Source: Halobellus sp. Atlit-31R (GTDB taxonomy: Archaea; Halobacteriota; Halobacteria; Halobacteriales; Haloferacaceae). From it: DNA of 64,000 nt. The position numbers and the translations under genes were made by a program. The notes under the pieces are model-generated. The model had not been told where the DNA came from. It worked only from the letters and a program-made list of their open reading frames with translations, and made no database searches. This document shows, in pieces, positions 53,019-61,412 of the stretch. The stretch spans positions 434,001 to 498,000 of the forward strand of contig QPLR01000002.1 in NCBI GenBank assembly GCA_003665935.1, written 5' to 3'. Every line of letters begins with the position of its first letter. The first letter of the stretch is position 1.

Positions 53019-53472
53019 ATGGGCAAGAAGCGGCCGAACCACACGGTGTACAACGTCAACTACCACTTCGTGTGGTGTCCGAAGTACCGCCACACGATTC
53101 TCGAACCAATCGAGGACTCGTTGGAAGCGAGTTTCCGAGACGTGTGCGATGAGTACGACTACGAGATACTGTCGTTGCACATCTCACCCGACCACGTACA
53201 TCTGTTCGTCTCCGCCCACCCGAAGTGGTTCGAAAGACCTCGGTCCTTCGTCATCACGAGAATCTTCGATTCTCGAACGACACGCACCGGGCGAGATTGC
53301 ACGGACGGTCAAGAGCATCACGGCGCGGGAGATGTGGGAACAGCACGAGTCGTGCTTGGAGGAGTATCTGTGGGGTGGTGGGTTCTGGGAACAATCGTAC
53401 TACATCGGAACGGCGGGTCAGGTATCCAGCGAGACGATTGAACAGTATATCGAACGTACAGAGCACGTTTGA
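53019..53472 (+). pseudogene. tnpA: IS200-type Y1 transposase TnpA, frameshifted
   Basis: The first half reads MGKKRPNHTVYNVNYHFVWCPKYRHTILEP to PDHVHLFVSAHPKW (HUH motif HVH present) in one frame to 53228. The second half, GEIARTVKSITAREMWEQH to GQVSSETIEQYIERTEHV with the probable catalytic Tyr, is in a different frame from about 53287 to 53472. Between them are 58 bases, about 55 more than expected, forming two hairpins. Translation in frame 1 continues into unrelated residues and stops at 53441. Confidence 0.85.
53229..53286. repeat. Double-hairpin insertion inside tnpA
   Basis: The segment has two palindromes: gaaagacc/ggtccttc (imperfect) and cgagaatc/gattctcg (perfect, three-base loop), separated by about seven bases. 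It lies between the codons for HPKW and PGEIA, which are adjacent (one residue apart) in the family. This looks like a REP- or MITE-type insertion and explains the frameshift. Confidence 0.55.
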
Positions 53473-53518
53473 GTGTCGGCTTCACCCTCGGGGTCAAGCC
53501 CCGAGGCACTCGCCTTGC

Positions 53519-53695
53519 TTATCTGTAGACCGGGTAATGGAGGGTCTTCCGGTGGGCAGCGAACACGTCGAGGTCCGGGAGGACGCCGCCGAGCAGCGCG
53601 GCGGCGAGCAGCGGTGGGGTGGCGTACTCCGGCCCGAGCGGCAGCAGCGCGCTCGCGACGGCGACGCTCACGAGCGCGTGGGTGAGTGCCATCAT
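53519..53695 (-). pseudogene. DUF457-type membrane hydrolase, 3' end lost at the IS boundary
   Basis: The N-terminal 55 or so residues (MMALTHALVSVAVASALLPLG, LLGGVLPDLDVFAAHRKTLHYP) match the start of the DUF457/YdjM-like membrane-bound metal-dependent hydrolases with the conserved LPDLD and RxxxH. The reading frame then runs into the IS end and stops after VYR. About two-thirds of the gene is missing. Confidence 0.75.
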
Positions 53696-53890
53696 ACTAC
53701 TATATACCGGTATTGTTGCCTCTCCAGTGATAAGTAAGCCGCGGAACGGGATCGGGACGACCGGGCGTGTGTCAGATCGGGGTGCCGCCGCCCCCGCCGC
53801 GCTGTCCGCTCGTAGAGATTATCGTAAGTCCGCATAGATTTCTCGCCGGACGGGACGGCGGGAATCTCCGAACAGTTACGAGAATCCCTA

Positions 53891-54313
53891 TCAGTCCCCG
53901 CGCGACCTCTCCATCGCGAGCGCGTCGAGACTCCGCAGCGCCCGCTCGCAGACTGCCGCGTACGGGGCGGCGAGAAGCGGGATCTCGAACACGGCGCGGC
54001 AGCCCCCCTCGGTGGTCTCGACCCGGTGGCCCGTGGCCGGGATGCCGGCGACGCGCCACGTCCAGCGGCAGTCCTCGCAGGCGGTGACGACGAACGAGAC
54101 CCGCAGGCCGCCGACGGTTCGGACACGACCGGTCGTCCCCTCCCGGATGCGGCGCTCCGAACACTCGACGGCCGTGATCGACGGTCCCCACCGCGGCCAC
54201 TGTCTGGTGTCGACGAACAGGTCCCACACGAGCTCCGGCGGAGCGTCGATCTGTCGGGAGACGAGCAGTCGCCGGCCGTCGGGCGTCCGTTCCACCCGGC
54301 GTTCCGTAGTCAC
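53891..54313 (-). CDS. SRPBCC (START-like) superfamily protein
   Basis: A 140-residue hydrophobic-pocket fold protein. The pattern RRLLVSRQIDAPPELVWDLFVDTRQWPRWGPSITAVECSE is typical of SRPBCC/polyketide-cyclase-type proteins; the C-terminal helix is ERALRSLDALAMERSRGD. Start GTG at 54313 (MTTERRVERTPDG); an upstream GTG at 54349 would add 12 residues with an unlikely Cys-rich start. The ligand is unknown. Downstream (53696-53890) no gene was seen. Confidence 0.75.
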   Translation of the reverse strand: MTTERRVERTPDGRRLLVSRQIDAPPELVWDLFVDTRQWPRWGPSITAVECSERRIREGTTGRVRTVGGLRVSFVVTACEDCRWTWRVAGIPATGHRVETTEGGCRAVFEIPLLAAPYAAVCERALRSLDALAMERSRGD

Positions 54314-54435
54314 GTTTCGACAGATGCACCCCGCGGGATTAACGCTCACGGGCGTCCGGAGGGGTCGGCGTCGGTTCCGGTCGCCTCGCGATCGGCGGCG
54401 GCGACGCCGCTACGGCCGGGCGAGACGTCTGCGAC

Positions 54436-55548
54436 CTACAGATCGGCGACGTCCTCGATGGCGTCGGTCAGCGCCTTGATCGACTCGACGTCGTGTTCGC
54501 CCATGTGGCCGATGCGGAACGTCTCCTCACCGAGCGTGGAACCGTAGCCGTTCGAGAAGACCATATCGTACTCCTCGGAGACGGCGTCGATCGTCCCGGC
54601 GACGTCGATCTCCTGGGTGTTCTCGATGCAGGCGACCGTCTGGGACTCGTAGCCCTCCTCGGGGAACATATCGAAGTGCTCGTACGCCCACTCGCGGGTG
54701 TACTCGGCCATCTCCCGGTGACGCTTCGAGCGCTCTTCGTGGCCCTCTTCGAGCATATACTTCATCTGCTTGCGGTAGGCCAGCATAATCGGGATCGCCG
54801 GCGTCGAGTGCGTCTGGCCCTTGCGATCGTAGTAGTCGAGGGCGCGCTGGAAGCCGCCGTACCACGACGCGGAGTCCTTCTCGACTTCGCGCTCGTAGGC
54901 GTCGTCGCTGACGACACAGACCGCCAGTCCGGGCGGCATCGCGAACGCCTTCTGGGTCGAGGCGAAGATGACGTCGATGTCGTGGGCGTCGATGTCGACG
55001 TAGTCGCCGCCCAGCGACGACACCGCGTCGACGACGAAGTAGGTGTCCGGGTAGTCGGCGACGACGTCGCCGATCTCCTCGATGGGGTTGCGGACGCCGG
55101 TCGAGCTCTCGTTCATCACGCAGCCGACGACGTCGTAGTGCTTGTCGCTCGACTCCAGCGCCGCGCGCACGTCCTCGGGCTTGACCGCGTCTCCCCACTC
55201 GTACTCCAGCCGGTCGACGTCCTTGCCGAGGCGCTCGGCGACGTTGGCGAAGCGCTCGCTGAAGCTCCCGCAGGTCGTCACCAGGATGTTCTCGTCGACG
55301 AGATTCAGGGTCGCCGCCTCCCAGAACTCCGTCCCCGACGCGGTGAGGATCACCACGTCGTTGTCGGTCCCGAGGAACGTCTTCGTGTCCTCGACGATGG
55401 TCGTGTAGAGATCCGTCATCCGGCCCATCCGGTGGCCGAACATCGGCTGGCTCATCTCCTCGACGACGTCCTCACGCACCCCAGTCGGGCCCGGGATGTA
55501 CAGTTTCTTCTCCGGATAGTCGCCCGTGTATTCGCGTTTCTGCGTCAC
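54436..55548 (-). CDS. PLP-dependent aminotransferase (alanine-glyoxylate/serine-pyruvate type)
   Basis: A 370-residue fold-type I aminotransferase of the AGAT-like class V group. The PLP Lys is in VIFASTQKAFAMPPG, with FVVDAVSSLGG (Asp cofactor contact) and ILTASGTEFWEAA. Homologues include serine-pyruvate/alanine-glyoxylate transaminases and haloarchaeal sarcosine/glycine-related enzymes. It is monocistronic and divergent from the cbi operon. The exact amino donor is not readable. Confidence 0.88.
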   Translation of the reverse strand: MTQKREYTGDYPEKKLYIPGPTGVREDVVEEMSQPMFGHRMGRMTDLYTTIVEDTKTFLGTDNDVVILTASGTEFWEAATLNLVDENILVTTCGSFSERFANVAERLGKDVDRLEYEWGDAVKPEDVRAALESSDKHYDVVGCVMNESSTGVRNPIEEIGDVVADYPDTYFVVDAVSSLGGDYVDIDAHDIDVIFASTQKAFAMPPGLAVCVVSDDAYEREVEKDSASWYGGFQRALDYYDRKGQTHSTPAIPIMLAYRKQMKYMLEEGHEERSKRHREMAEYTREWAYEHFDMFPEEGYESQTVACIENTQEIDVAGTIDAVSEEYDMVFSNGYGSTLGEETFRIGHMGEHDVESIKALTDAIEDVADL

Positions 55549-55689
55549 GTAATCACCTGACTACGGGTCACTGCGCAGCGCGAGGTCATGGTACTTTTGA
55601 TTCCACGTTCGGAGGAACGCGGCGAGGACCGTCGTCGGGCTACGGAGCACCGAGCGGGCTCGGTAATAACACCTGTCTTTCGCATAGTC

Positions 55690-55721
55690 AGATTTATTAT
55701 CTGGCTTGGTAGATTTATTAT
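55690..55721 (+). promoter_or_regulatory. Promoter with duplicated agatttattat element upstream of cbiM
   Basis: The motif agatttattat occurs twice with starts 21 bases apart (two helical turns). The first copy lies about 25-35 bases before the cbiM ATG at 55725 and is the likely TATA box of a leaderless transcript. It also forms the inverted repeat cagat-ttatt-atctg. The second copy lies at the start site and may be an operator for a metal-responsive repressor. Confidence 0.5.
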
Positions 55722-55724
55722 TCA

Positions 55725-56405
55725 ATGGCACACATCCATCTCGGAGAGGGCTCGTTCCCGCTGTGGGCGCTGGTCCTCTGGACGCTCGTCGGCGCGGGGC
55801 TGCTCAGCGTGGTCGTCTACCGCGCCCGGAAGGGTGGCATCGAGACCAGACAGGTCGCGCTCGCCGGGATCGCCGGCGCGGCGAGTTTCGCGATCTTCCA
55901 GCTGAACATCCCGGTGTGGGGCGGCATCCACATGAACCTCACCGGCTTGGTCGGGATCCTCGCCGGGCCGCTCCTCGGAGCGCTCATCGCGTTCGTCGTG
56001 AACGTCTTCTCGGCGGCGCTGGGACACGGCGCGGTCGGTCTCCTCGGAGCGAACACGCTCGTCAACGCCTCCGAGGCGATCGTCGCCTACTACGCGTTCC
56101 GGACGCTCGTCCGACTCGACTGGGACGTCTTCCCGGCGGGCACGATCGCGGCGACGCTCGGCCTCTCGGCCGGTGCGGTCCTGATGGGCGCGATCATCGT
56201 CGTCAGCGGCGTCAACGGGAGCGCGCTCCCCCGCTCGGATCTCGCGATCGCCGCCGCCGGGCTCGTCGGGCTGAACCTCGGCGTCGCCGTCGTCGAAGGG
56301 GTCCTGACCGGCTTCGTCGTCCGGTTCCTCGCGTCCGTCCGCCCCGACCTCCTCGGCCTCGTCGGCGGCGCGGCCCGCGACGACTCCGCGGGGGTGACCG
56401 CGTGA
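55725..56405 (+). CDS. cbiM: CbiM-like energy-coupling (Co/Ni) transporter substrate-binding subunit
   Basis: A 226-residue integral membrane protein. The N-terminus MAHIHLGEGSFP places His residues near the N-terminus as in CbiM/NikM, where they bind Co2+ or Ni2+. Seven hydrophobic segments follow, including NLTGLVGILAGPLLGAL and NTLVNASEAIVAYY. The stop overlaps the next start by one base. It forms an ECF-type importer with the next three genes. Metal (Co or Ni) cannot be decided. Confidence 0.9.
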   Translation: MAHIHLGEGSFPLWALVLWTLVGAGLLSVVVYRARKGGIETRQVALAGIAGAASFAIFQLNIPVWGGIHMNLTGLVGILAGPLLGALIAFVVNVFSAALGHGAVGLLGANTLVNASEAIVAYYAFRTLVRLDWDVFPAGTIAATLGLSAGAVLMGAIIVVSGVNGSALPRSDLAIAAAGLVGLNLGVAVVEGVLTGFVVRFLASVRPDLLGLVGGAARDDSAGVTA

Positions 56406-56728
56406 TGGACCGCCGGATCCAGTACGGGAGTCTCCTCGGCCTGCTGACCGTCTTCGGCGTCGCGGGACTGTGGGGGTTCACCGCGACCGGCGGCGCGGTG
56501 CCGTGGGCCAAGCGATCGGCGACGACGCTGCAGCGCGGCGCGGAGGCCGGCGGCGGCGCGCTCGTCGATCTCAGCCGTGGGATCCTCGTCGCCGGCCCCA
56601 TCCGGAAGGGTGGATTCCTCGCCGAATTCGTCGGTATCGTCGCGATCTTCGCGCTCGTCGGAATCGGGCTGTATCTGTACGCCGGGCGACGGACCGACCT
56701 CGACGACACGGGAGAGACGCCGCGATAA
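56405..56728 (+). CDS. CbiN/PDGLE-like small membrane component
   Basis: A 107-residue protein with two membrane segments (about 10-28 and 72-92) and an extracytoplasmic loop of about 40 residues (WAKRSATTLQRGAEAGGG). This is the layout of CbiN, which assists CbiM in Co2+ uptake. Sequence identity to CbiN is not evident, so assignment rests on position, size and topology. ATG overlaps the cbiM stop by one base. Confidence 0.6.
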   Translation: MDRRIQYGSLLGLLTVFGVAGLWGFTATGGAVPWAKRSATTLQRGAEAGGGALVDLSRGILVAGPIRKGGFLAEFVGIVAIFALVGIGLYLYAGRRTDLDDTGETPR

Positions 56729-56736
56729 CCGTGACG

Positions 56737-57534
56737 ATGCTCTCGAACCACGTTCCCGATCCGCGACTCGTGACCGCGTTCGCCGAGCAGCGCGAGGGGC
56801 CGCTCCACCGGACGAACCCTTGGACGAAACTCGGCGTCGTCGGCGCGCTCGTGCTCGCGGTCACGGTACTCGACGACGTGCTCCTGCTCGCCGGGCTCTA
56901 CGTGAGCGTCGTCCTCGTTTACCGGGCGGCGGGCCTACCGCTCGGACGCCTGCTCGGCTGGTACACCCTCCCGATGCTCTTCGTCGTCTCCGTCGCGGGC
57001 CCGCTTGCGGTGCTCGAACCCGGCACGCCGATCGGCGGTGCCGTCGCGACGCCGGTCGGCGATCTGTCGATCACCGTGGCCGGGCTCGTGCTGTTTCTCG
57101 AACTCGGCTTCCGCTCGCTGACGGTCGCGACGTTCGCGCTGGCGGCGGCGATGACGACGCGGTACGCCGCCGTCGCCGTCGTCGTGGGGCGGGTCTTCCC
57201 GCGGCCGATCGACCAGGTCGCGCTGCTCACGTACCGGTTCACGTTCGTGATGATCGAGACACTCGAAGACGTGGTGAAGGCCGCGCTCGCTCGCGGCGCG
57301 AACCTCTCGGAGTTCTGGTCGAACAGGCGGCTGTACGCCCGGATCCTCGGCACGACGATGCTGTCGGCGATCGAACGCTCCGAACGGCTCGTCAAGTCGA
57401 TGGAGGCGCGCGGCTACGACGGCGACCTCTCGGTGTACGGCGAGGTGCCGCGGCCGCCCGCCCGCGAGGCACTCGTCGTCGTCGGCTCGTACGCCGTCGT
57501 CCTCGGCTACGCGGCAGTGGGGGCACTGGCGTGA
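56737..57534 (+). CDS. cbiQ: CbiQ-like ECF transporter transmembrane subunit
   Basis: A 265-residue transmembrane protein with five or six helices. It contains the ECF coupling motif ARG/ARG in the C-terminal half (AALARGANLSEF and SMEARGYDGD), which contacts the ATPase. The ATG at 56737 is preferred; a GTG at 56731 is an alternative. It follows the CbiN-like gene by about eight bases. Confidence 0.88.
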   Translation: MLSNHVPDPRLVTAFAEQREGPLHRTNPWTKLGVVGALVLAVTVLDDVLLLAGLYVSVVLVYRAAGLPLGRLLGWYTLPMLFVVSVAGPLAVLEPGTPIGGAVATPVGDLSITVAGLVLFLELGFRSLTVATFALAAAMTTRYAAVAVVVGRVFPRPIDQVALLTYRFTFVMIETLEDVVKAALARGANLSEFWSNRRLYARILGTTMLSAIERSERLVKSMEARGYDGDLSVYGEVPRPPAREALVVVGSYAVVLGYAAVGALA

Positions 57535-58400
57535 GCGCCGACGAGCCGCTCGTCGACCTCCAGTGCGGGGCGCACACCTACCCGGACGGCACGGTCGGGA
57601 TGCACGACGTCGAGTTCAGCGTCTACCCGGACGAAGTGGTCGCGCTGATCGGCGGCAACGGCGCGGGGAAGTCGACGCTGCTGGAACATCTGAACGCGAC
57701 GCTCGTCCCCGACGACGGGGAACTCGTCGTCGGCGGCACGCCCGTCACCGCGGACAACAAGGGACACGCGCGCAAGGAGGTCGGGTTCGTGTTCCAGGAC
57801 CCCGACACCCAACTGGTCGCGCCGACCGTTCGCGACGACGTCCTGTTCGGCCTGCAGAACTACGGCGTCTCCGGGGCAGAAGCGCTCGAACGCGCCCGCG
57901 ACGCGCTCGCGACGGTCGACGCGAGCCACCTCGAGGACCGGATACCGCACTACCTGAGCGGCGGCGAGAAGCGACTGGTCGGTCTGGCGGGCGTCCTGGC
58001 GCTGGACCCGAGCGTGATCGTCCTCGACGAGCCGCTCGCCGGCCTGGATCCCGAGCGGTCGCAGCTGGTGGCGACACGCATCCGACAGATCCACGACGAC
58101 GGCGTCAGCGTCGTGCTCTCGACGCACGACCTCGACTTCGCGGCGGCGGTCGCCGACCGCGTCTGCGTGATGACCGACGGCAACGTCGCGGGCTGCGGAA
58201 CCCCGCGGGAGGTGTTCTACGACGACGCGTTGCTGTCGGAGGCGAACCTCCACCCGCCCACGGCGGTCCGCGTCGCCCGCGAGGCCGGTCTCGACGCGAC
58301 GGCGCGGCCGCTCACCGACGCCGAGCTCGTTGACGCGATCTCCGAGGCGGCCGCCGCCGACTCCGCCGTCCGCGCGGCAGCCGGCGACGGAGAACGGTAG
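57531..58400 (+). CDS. cbiO: CbiO-like ECF transporter ATP-binding protein
   Basis: A 289-residue ABC ATPase. Walker A GGNGAGKSTLL, Q loop VFQDPDTQLVAPTV, signature LSGGEKRLVGLAGVL, Walker B VIVLDEPLAGLDP and switch His STHDLDFA are complete. GTG start overlaps the cbiQ stop (GTGA). Only one ATPase gene is present, so it likely forms a homodimer. The four-gene unit is cbiM-cbiN-cbiQ-cbiO. Confidence 0.92.
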   Translation: MSADEPLVDLQCGAHTYPDGTVGMHDVEFSVYPDEVVALIGGNGAGKSTLLEHLNATLVPDDGELVVGGTPVTADNKGHARKEVGFVFQDPDTQLVAPTVRDDVLFGLQNYGVSGAEALERARDALATVDASHLEDRIPHYLSGGEKRLVGLAGVLALDPSVIVLDEPLAGLDPERSQLVATRIRQIHDDGVSVVLSTHDLDFAAAVADRVCVMTDGNVAGCGTPREVFYDDALLSEANLHPPTAVRVAREAGLDATARPLTDAELVDAISEAAAADSAVRAAAGDGER

Positions 58401-58437
58401 TCACGCGGGGAACCCCACTTCTCACCGGGGAGTTCCA

Positions 58438-59772
58438 CTACTCTTCGTCGCCGACTTCGGCGTGATCCTCGACGCGACGGCTCACGTCGATGCGGTAGTT
58501 CTTCAGGATGTCTCGTCCGAGAAGCAGCGGGTGGGACATGTGCGTCCGGTCCTCGATGTTGGCCGAGACGGTGTACTGTTCCCCCCCGATACCGACGACG
58601 AGGTCGACGACCGGCCGCGTCTTAGACTCCTTCGAACTCCCCGAGCGGACGCGTGAGACGGTGTGGATGGGTCCCGCGCCGATGTCGGCGGCCAAGCGCA
58701 GATCGATGCTCGTCCGAGCGGCCCCGGAGTCGGACTTCGCGACCACAGTCGTTCGACCGCTCGTCCCGCTGACGACGACCTGTTCGGTGAAGCCGATCGT
58801 GATCGCCTCGTCCGACGATACCGACGTGCGCGCCGGCTTGCAGGCGGGGACCGAGTCGTCGAGCGTCGAGGCGAGTCCCTGCACGCGTTCGCGATCGACC
58901 GACCCGCCGGCGAACTCGATGGCCTGCCGGGCGATGTGCGGAGCCGGGCTGTGTCCGGTCGCGCTGTAGAGGCCTTTGAATCCGGCCGTCGGGTTGACCT
59001 CGAGGACGTACCAGCCGTCGTCGCCTTCGATGAGGTCGACGCCGGCGTAGTCGAGCCCCACCGTGGCCGTCGCCTGCCGTGCGAGGTCGAGCACCTCCGC
59101 GGAGACGGTGTCGGTCACGTCTTCGACGCTGCCGCCGCGGGCCACGTTCGTCCGCCAGTCACCGTCCGTGGCGTACCGGCACATCGCGCCGACCACCTCG
59201 CCGCCGACGACGTACACCCGGAGGTCGCGCGGCGCCTCGCCGTCGTCACGACCGACCAGTTCCTGCAGAAAAGCGCGCCGGTTCCCGACGCGGGCGGTGA
59301 GCGGATCGCTCGTCTGTACCTTCCACGCCCCGCCGCCGTGGGTTCCGATCGCCGTCTTGTAGACGGCCTCGTCGCCGTACTCCTCGCGGAGTTGGTTGAG
59401 CTGGTCGTTGTCGAGAGCGAGCCCGGTCTGCGGGACCGGCAGCCCGTCGTTTACCAGCTCGACCGCGGCCGCCGTCTTGTGGGCTGCGCGTGCCGTGGCG
59501 TCGGGCGTGTTCAGCATCGGTCGCACCCCGGCGAGCGTCCGGGCCAGCCCCAGTTCTTCTGACGGCTGCTCGGTGTTCGAGAGCAGGAGTCGGTTGACGA
59601 TCACGTCGACGTCGGGGCTCAGGCTGGCGTCGCCGTCTTCGAAGCGGACCACCGTGTTCTCCGACCGGAGCCACTCCGTGTCGTGCCCCAGCGCGTCGAC
59701 GGCGTTCAGGATCGCTTTCGTCTCTTTGCTGTTGTGAAGACTCAGGACGCCGACGCGGACCGACTCACCCAT
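58438..59772 (-). CDS. RimK-type ATP-grasp ligase fused to retropepsin-like protease domain
   Basis: A 444-residue fusion. Residues about 1-285 are a RimK/LysX-type ATP-grasp ligase: HNSKETKAILNAV start, KTAIGTHGGGAWKV nucleotide loop, DYAGVDLIEGDDGWYVLEVNPTAGFKG (Glu-x-Asn metal motif). Residues about 310-440 resemble the COG4067 ATP-dependent zinc/aspartyl protease group (RimB-like): VVAKSDSGAARTSI (D-S/T-G-A), HPLLLGRDIL. In most organisms these are separate genes. ATG at 59772 begins MGESVRVGVLSLHNS. Substrate likely a peptide or protein tail. Confidence 0.8.
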   Translation of the reverse strand: MGESVRVGVLSLHNSKETKAILNAVDALGHDTEWLRSENTVVRFEDGDASLSPDVDVIVNRLLLSNTEQPSEELGLARTLAGVRPMLNTPDATARAAHKTAAAVELVNDGLPVPQTGLALDNDQLNQLREEYGDEAVYKTAIGTHGGGAWKVQTSDPLTARVGNRRAFLQELVGRDDGEAPRDLRVYVVGGEVVGAMCRYATDGDWRTNVARGGSVEDVTDTVSAEVLDLARQATATVGLDYAGVDLIEGDDGWYVLEVNPTAGFKGLYSATGHSPAPHIARQAIEFAGGSVDRERVQGLASTLDDSVPACKPARTSVSSDEAITIGFTEQVVVSGTSGRTTVVAKSDSGAARTSIDLRLAADIGAGPIHTVSRVRSGSSKESKTRPVVDLVVGIGGEQYTVSANIEDRTHMSHPLLLGRDILKNYRIDVSRRVEDHAEVGDEE

Positions 59773-59937
59773 CGGCGTGTCTCCCGTCGTGGTATCTGTG
59801 TGCTTCGTCCATCGTGTGACCCGTCCCGAGACGAAGCGTACCGCGACGGACCCCATAGTTATGCGGAGACTTCCCACGGTTCGGGAACGCGGCGCGGAAA
59901 CGAGCGCGCGCGAGCGTGAGCGCGACCCCGTCGTCGG

Positions 59938-60495
59938 TCAGTCCTGTCCTGACTCCGCCGCGCGCCGCGAGACGCCCGCGGCGTTGCTCACGACGCCTCC
60001 CGACAGCCCCTGCGGAAGTTCGATCCGGACGCGGTTCCCGCGTGGCTCGTTCCCCTCGAACGAGACAGCCCCGTCCGCACGCGTCACGATCCAGTGGACG
60101 AGCCAGAGCCCGAGCCCGCTCCCGTGATACACCGGGTCCACCTTCTGGGCGTGGGTGCTCACCCGTCGCTCCATCTCGGGGATTCTGGGCCCCTCGTCGG
60201 CGACGTCGACCCGAACGGCCTCCTTGTCCTGCGCGACCGAGACCGAGACGGTCGGCGCGGCCTGATCGGTGCGGTCGAGCGCGTTGGTGACGGGTTCCTC
60301 GACTGCGAGCCCGATCCGGGGAGAGGGAACGACGGGGCTCCCGCCCGAGCAGTCGACGTCGATGGTCGCGTCGGGGTACTCGGATTCGACCATTCCGGTG
60401 ACTCGCTCGACGAGCACTTCCACCTCGACGGGATCACGCGTAGGACGCTCCAAGAGCACGTCCGTGATCGCCCGCCGTTTCTCGGCCGTGTTCAG
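59938..60495 (-). pseudogene. Histidine kinase ATPase fragment
   Basis: A minus-strand frame reads NTAEKRRAITDVLLERPTRDP then HATPase motifs: DEGPRIPEMERR, HGSGLGLWLVHW and a C-terminal SFEGNEPRGNRVRIELPQG. The phospho-acceptor His segment and any sensor are missing, and the frame begins where the antiporter gene ends (60492). No good start codon exists, so it is a 5'-truncated remnant, or at best a stand-alone ATPase domain from a GTG. Confidence 0.7.
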
Positions 60496-61412
60496 AACAG
60501 GGTGAGCGACGGGAGATAGAGGAGAACGCACACGACCGCGCTCCGGCGGTCGATCCCGCGCTGCCAGTACATCAGTCCGAGGACGAGCAGCGAGACAGCC
60601 AACATATACGAGGTGGCGGCGAACACCGATTCGGAACTTCCGACGGTCACGTCGGCGACGAGCGCGCCGACCCCGAGCGAGAACACCGGGTCCGTGATGT
60701 TGCTCCCGAGGAGCGAGCCGACCGAGATACCGGCCTCGCCGCGCCGCGCTGCGAGCCCGGCGACGGCGATCTCGGGGGCGGTGGTCCCGAGTCCCGTCAG
60801 GAGGCCGACGAGGAACTCGGGGACGCCGAGCAGGCGGGCGATCGCGACCCCGTTTGTCACCATCAGATAGCCGCCGGCGACCACCAGAGCGATCCCGGCG
60901 ACGATCCAAGGAATCGCGCGCCGAGGCGGGGTCCGCTCCTCGGCGACCTCCCTCGTCACCTCGGCACCGCCCTCGTGAGAGTAGAGGTCGTGGATGAACG
61001 CGACGTACGCGAGCATCATCAGCGCGCCCTCCGAGCGAATCATCTCGCCGTCTTCGAGGACGAGAATCATGATCACCATCGCGAGGATCATCGCGCCGCC
61101 GTAGACGAGGACGTTCCGGCGCTCGGCTTCGATCCGCGCGATGAGGGCGACGACGCCGATCGCGAGCGTGATCTGCGCCGTCTCGGAGCCGACGATGTTC
61201 CCCACCAGCAGGTCGCCGGCGCCGTACAGCGCCGCGTAGACCGAGGTGGTCATCTCGGGGATCGACGTCCCGACCGAGATGACGGTGACGCCGATGAAGA
61301 ACGCCGGCACGCCGTAGTAGAGCGCGAGTTCGGCGGCCGCGTCGATGGTGCGGTCGGCACCGAGCAGCAAGAGCGCGAGCCCCGCGAGGAAGCCGACGAC
61401 TTCGAGGAGCAT
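60492..61412 (-). CDS. CaCA-family calcium/cation antiporter (YrbG-like)
   Basis: A 306-residue membrane protein of the Ca2+:cation antiporter superfamily. The two alpha-repeats are GVTVISVGTSIPEMTTSV with GNIVGSETAQI, and LLTGLGTTAPEIAVA with GSLLGSNITDP. Their Glu, Gly-Thr-Ser and Gly-Ser-Asn residues form the ion sites. Ten helices are expected, and an acidic loop lies in the middle (HEGGAEVTREVAEERTPPRR). It exchanges Ca2+ for Na+ or H+. Confidence 0.9.
   Translation of the reverse strand: MLLEVVGFLAGLALLLLGADRTIDAAAELALYYGVPAFFIGVTVISVGTSIPEMTTSVYAALYGAGDLLVGNIVGSETAQITLAIGVVALIARIEAERRNVLVYGGAMILAMVIMILVLEDGEMIRSEGALMMLAYVAFIHDLYSHEGGAEVTREVAEERTPPRRAIPWIVAGIALVVAGGYLMVTNGVAIARLLGVPEFLVGLLTGLGTTAPEIAVAGLAARRGEAGISVGSLLGSNITDPVFSLGVGALVADVTVGSSESVFAATSYMLAVSLLVLGLMYWQRGIDRRSAVVCVLLYLPSLTLF

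Larger units (their letters stand above)
51513..53529. mobile_element. IS200/IS605-type insertion element
   Basis: A roughly 2.0-kb element with divergently transcribed tnpA (plus) and an RHH-tnpB unit (minus). Both ends carry the same hairpin cctcggggtcaagccccgagg (51520-51540 and 53486-53506), in the same orientation, beyond which genes of the host begin. It has no inverted terminal repeats, as expected for the family. The flanking genes are both truncated at the boundaries. Confidence 0.85.
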
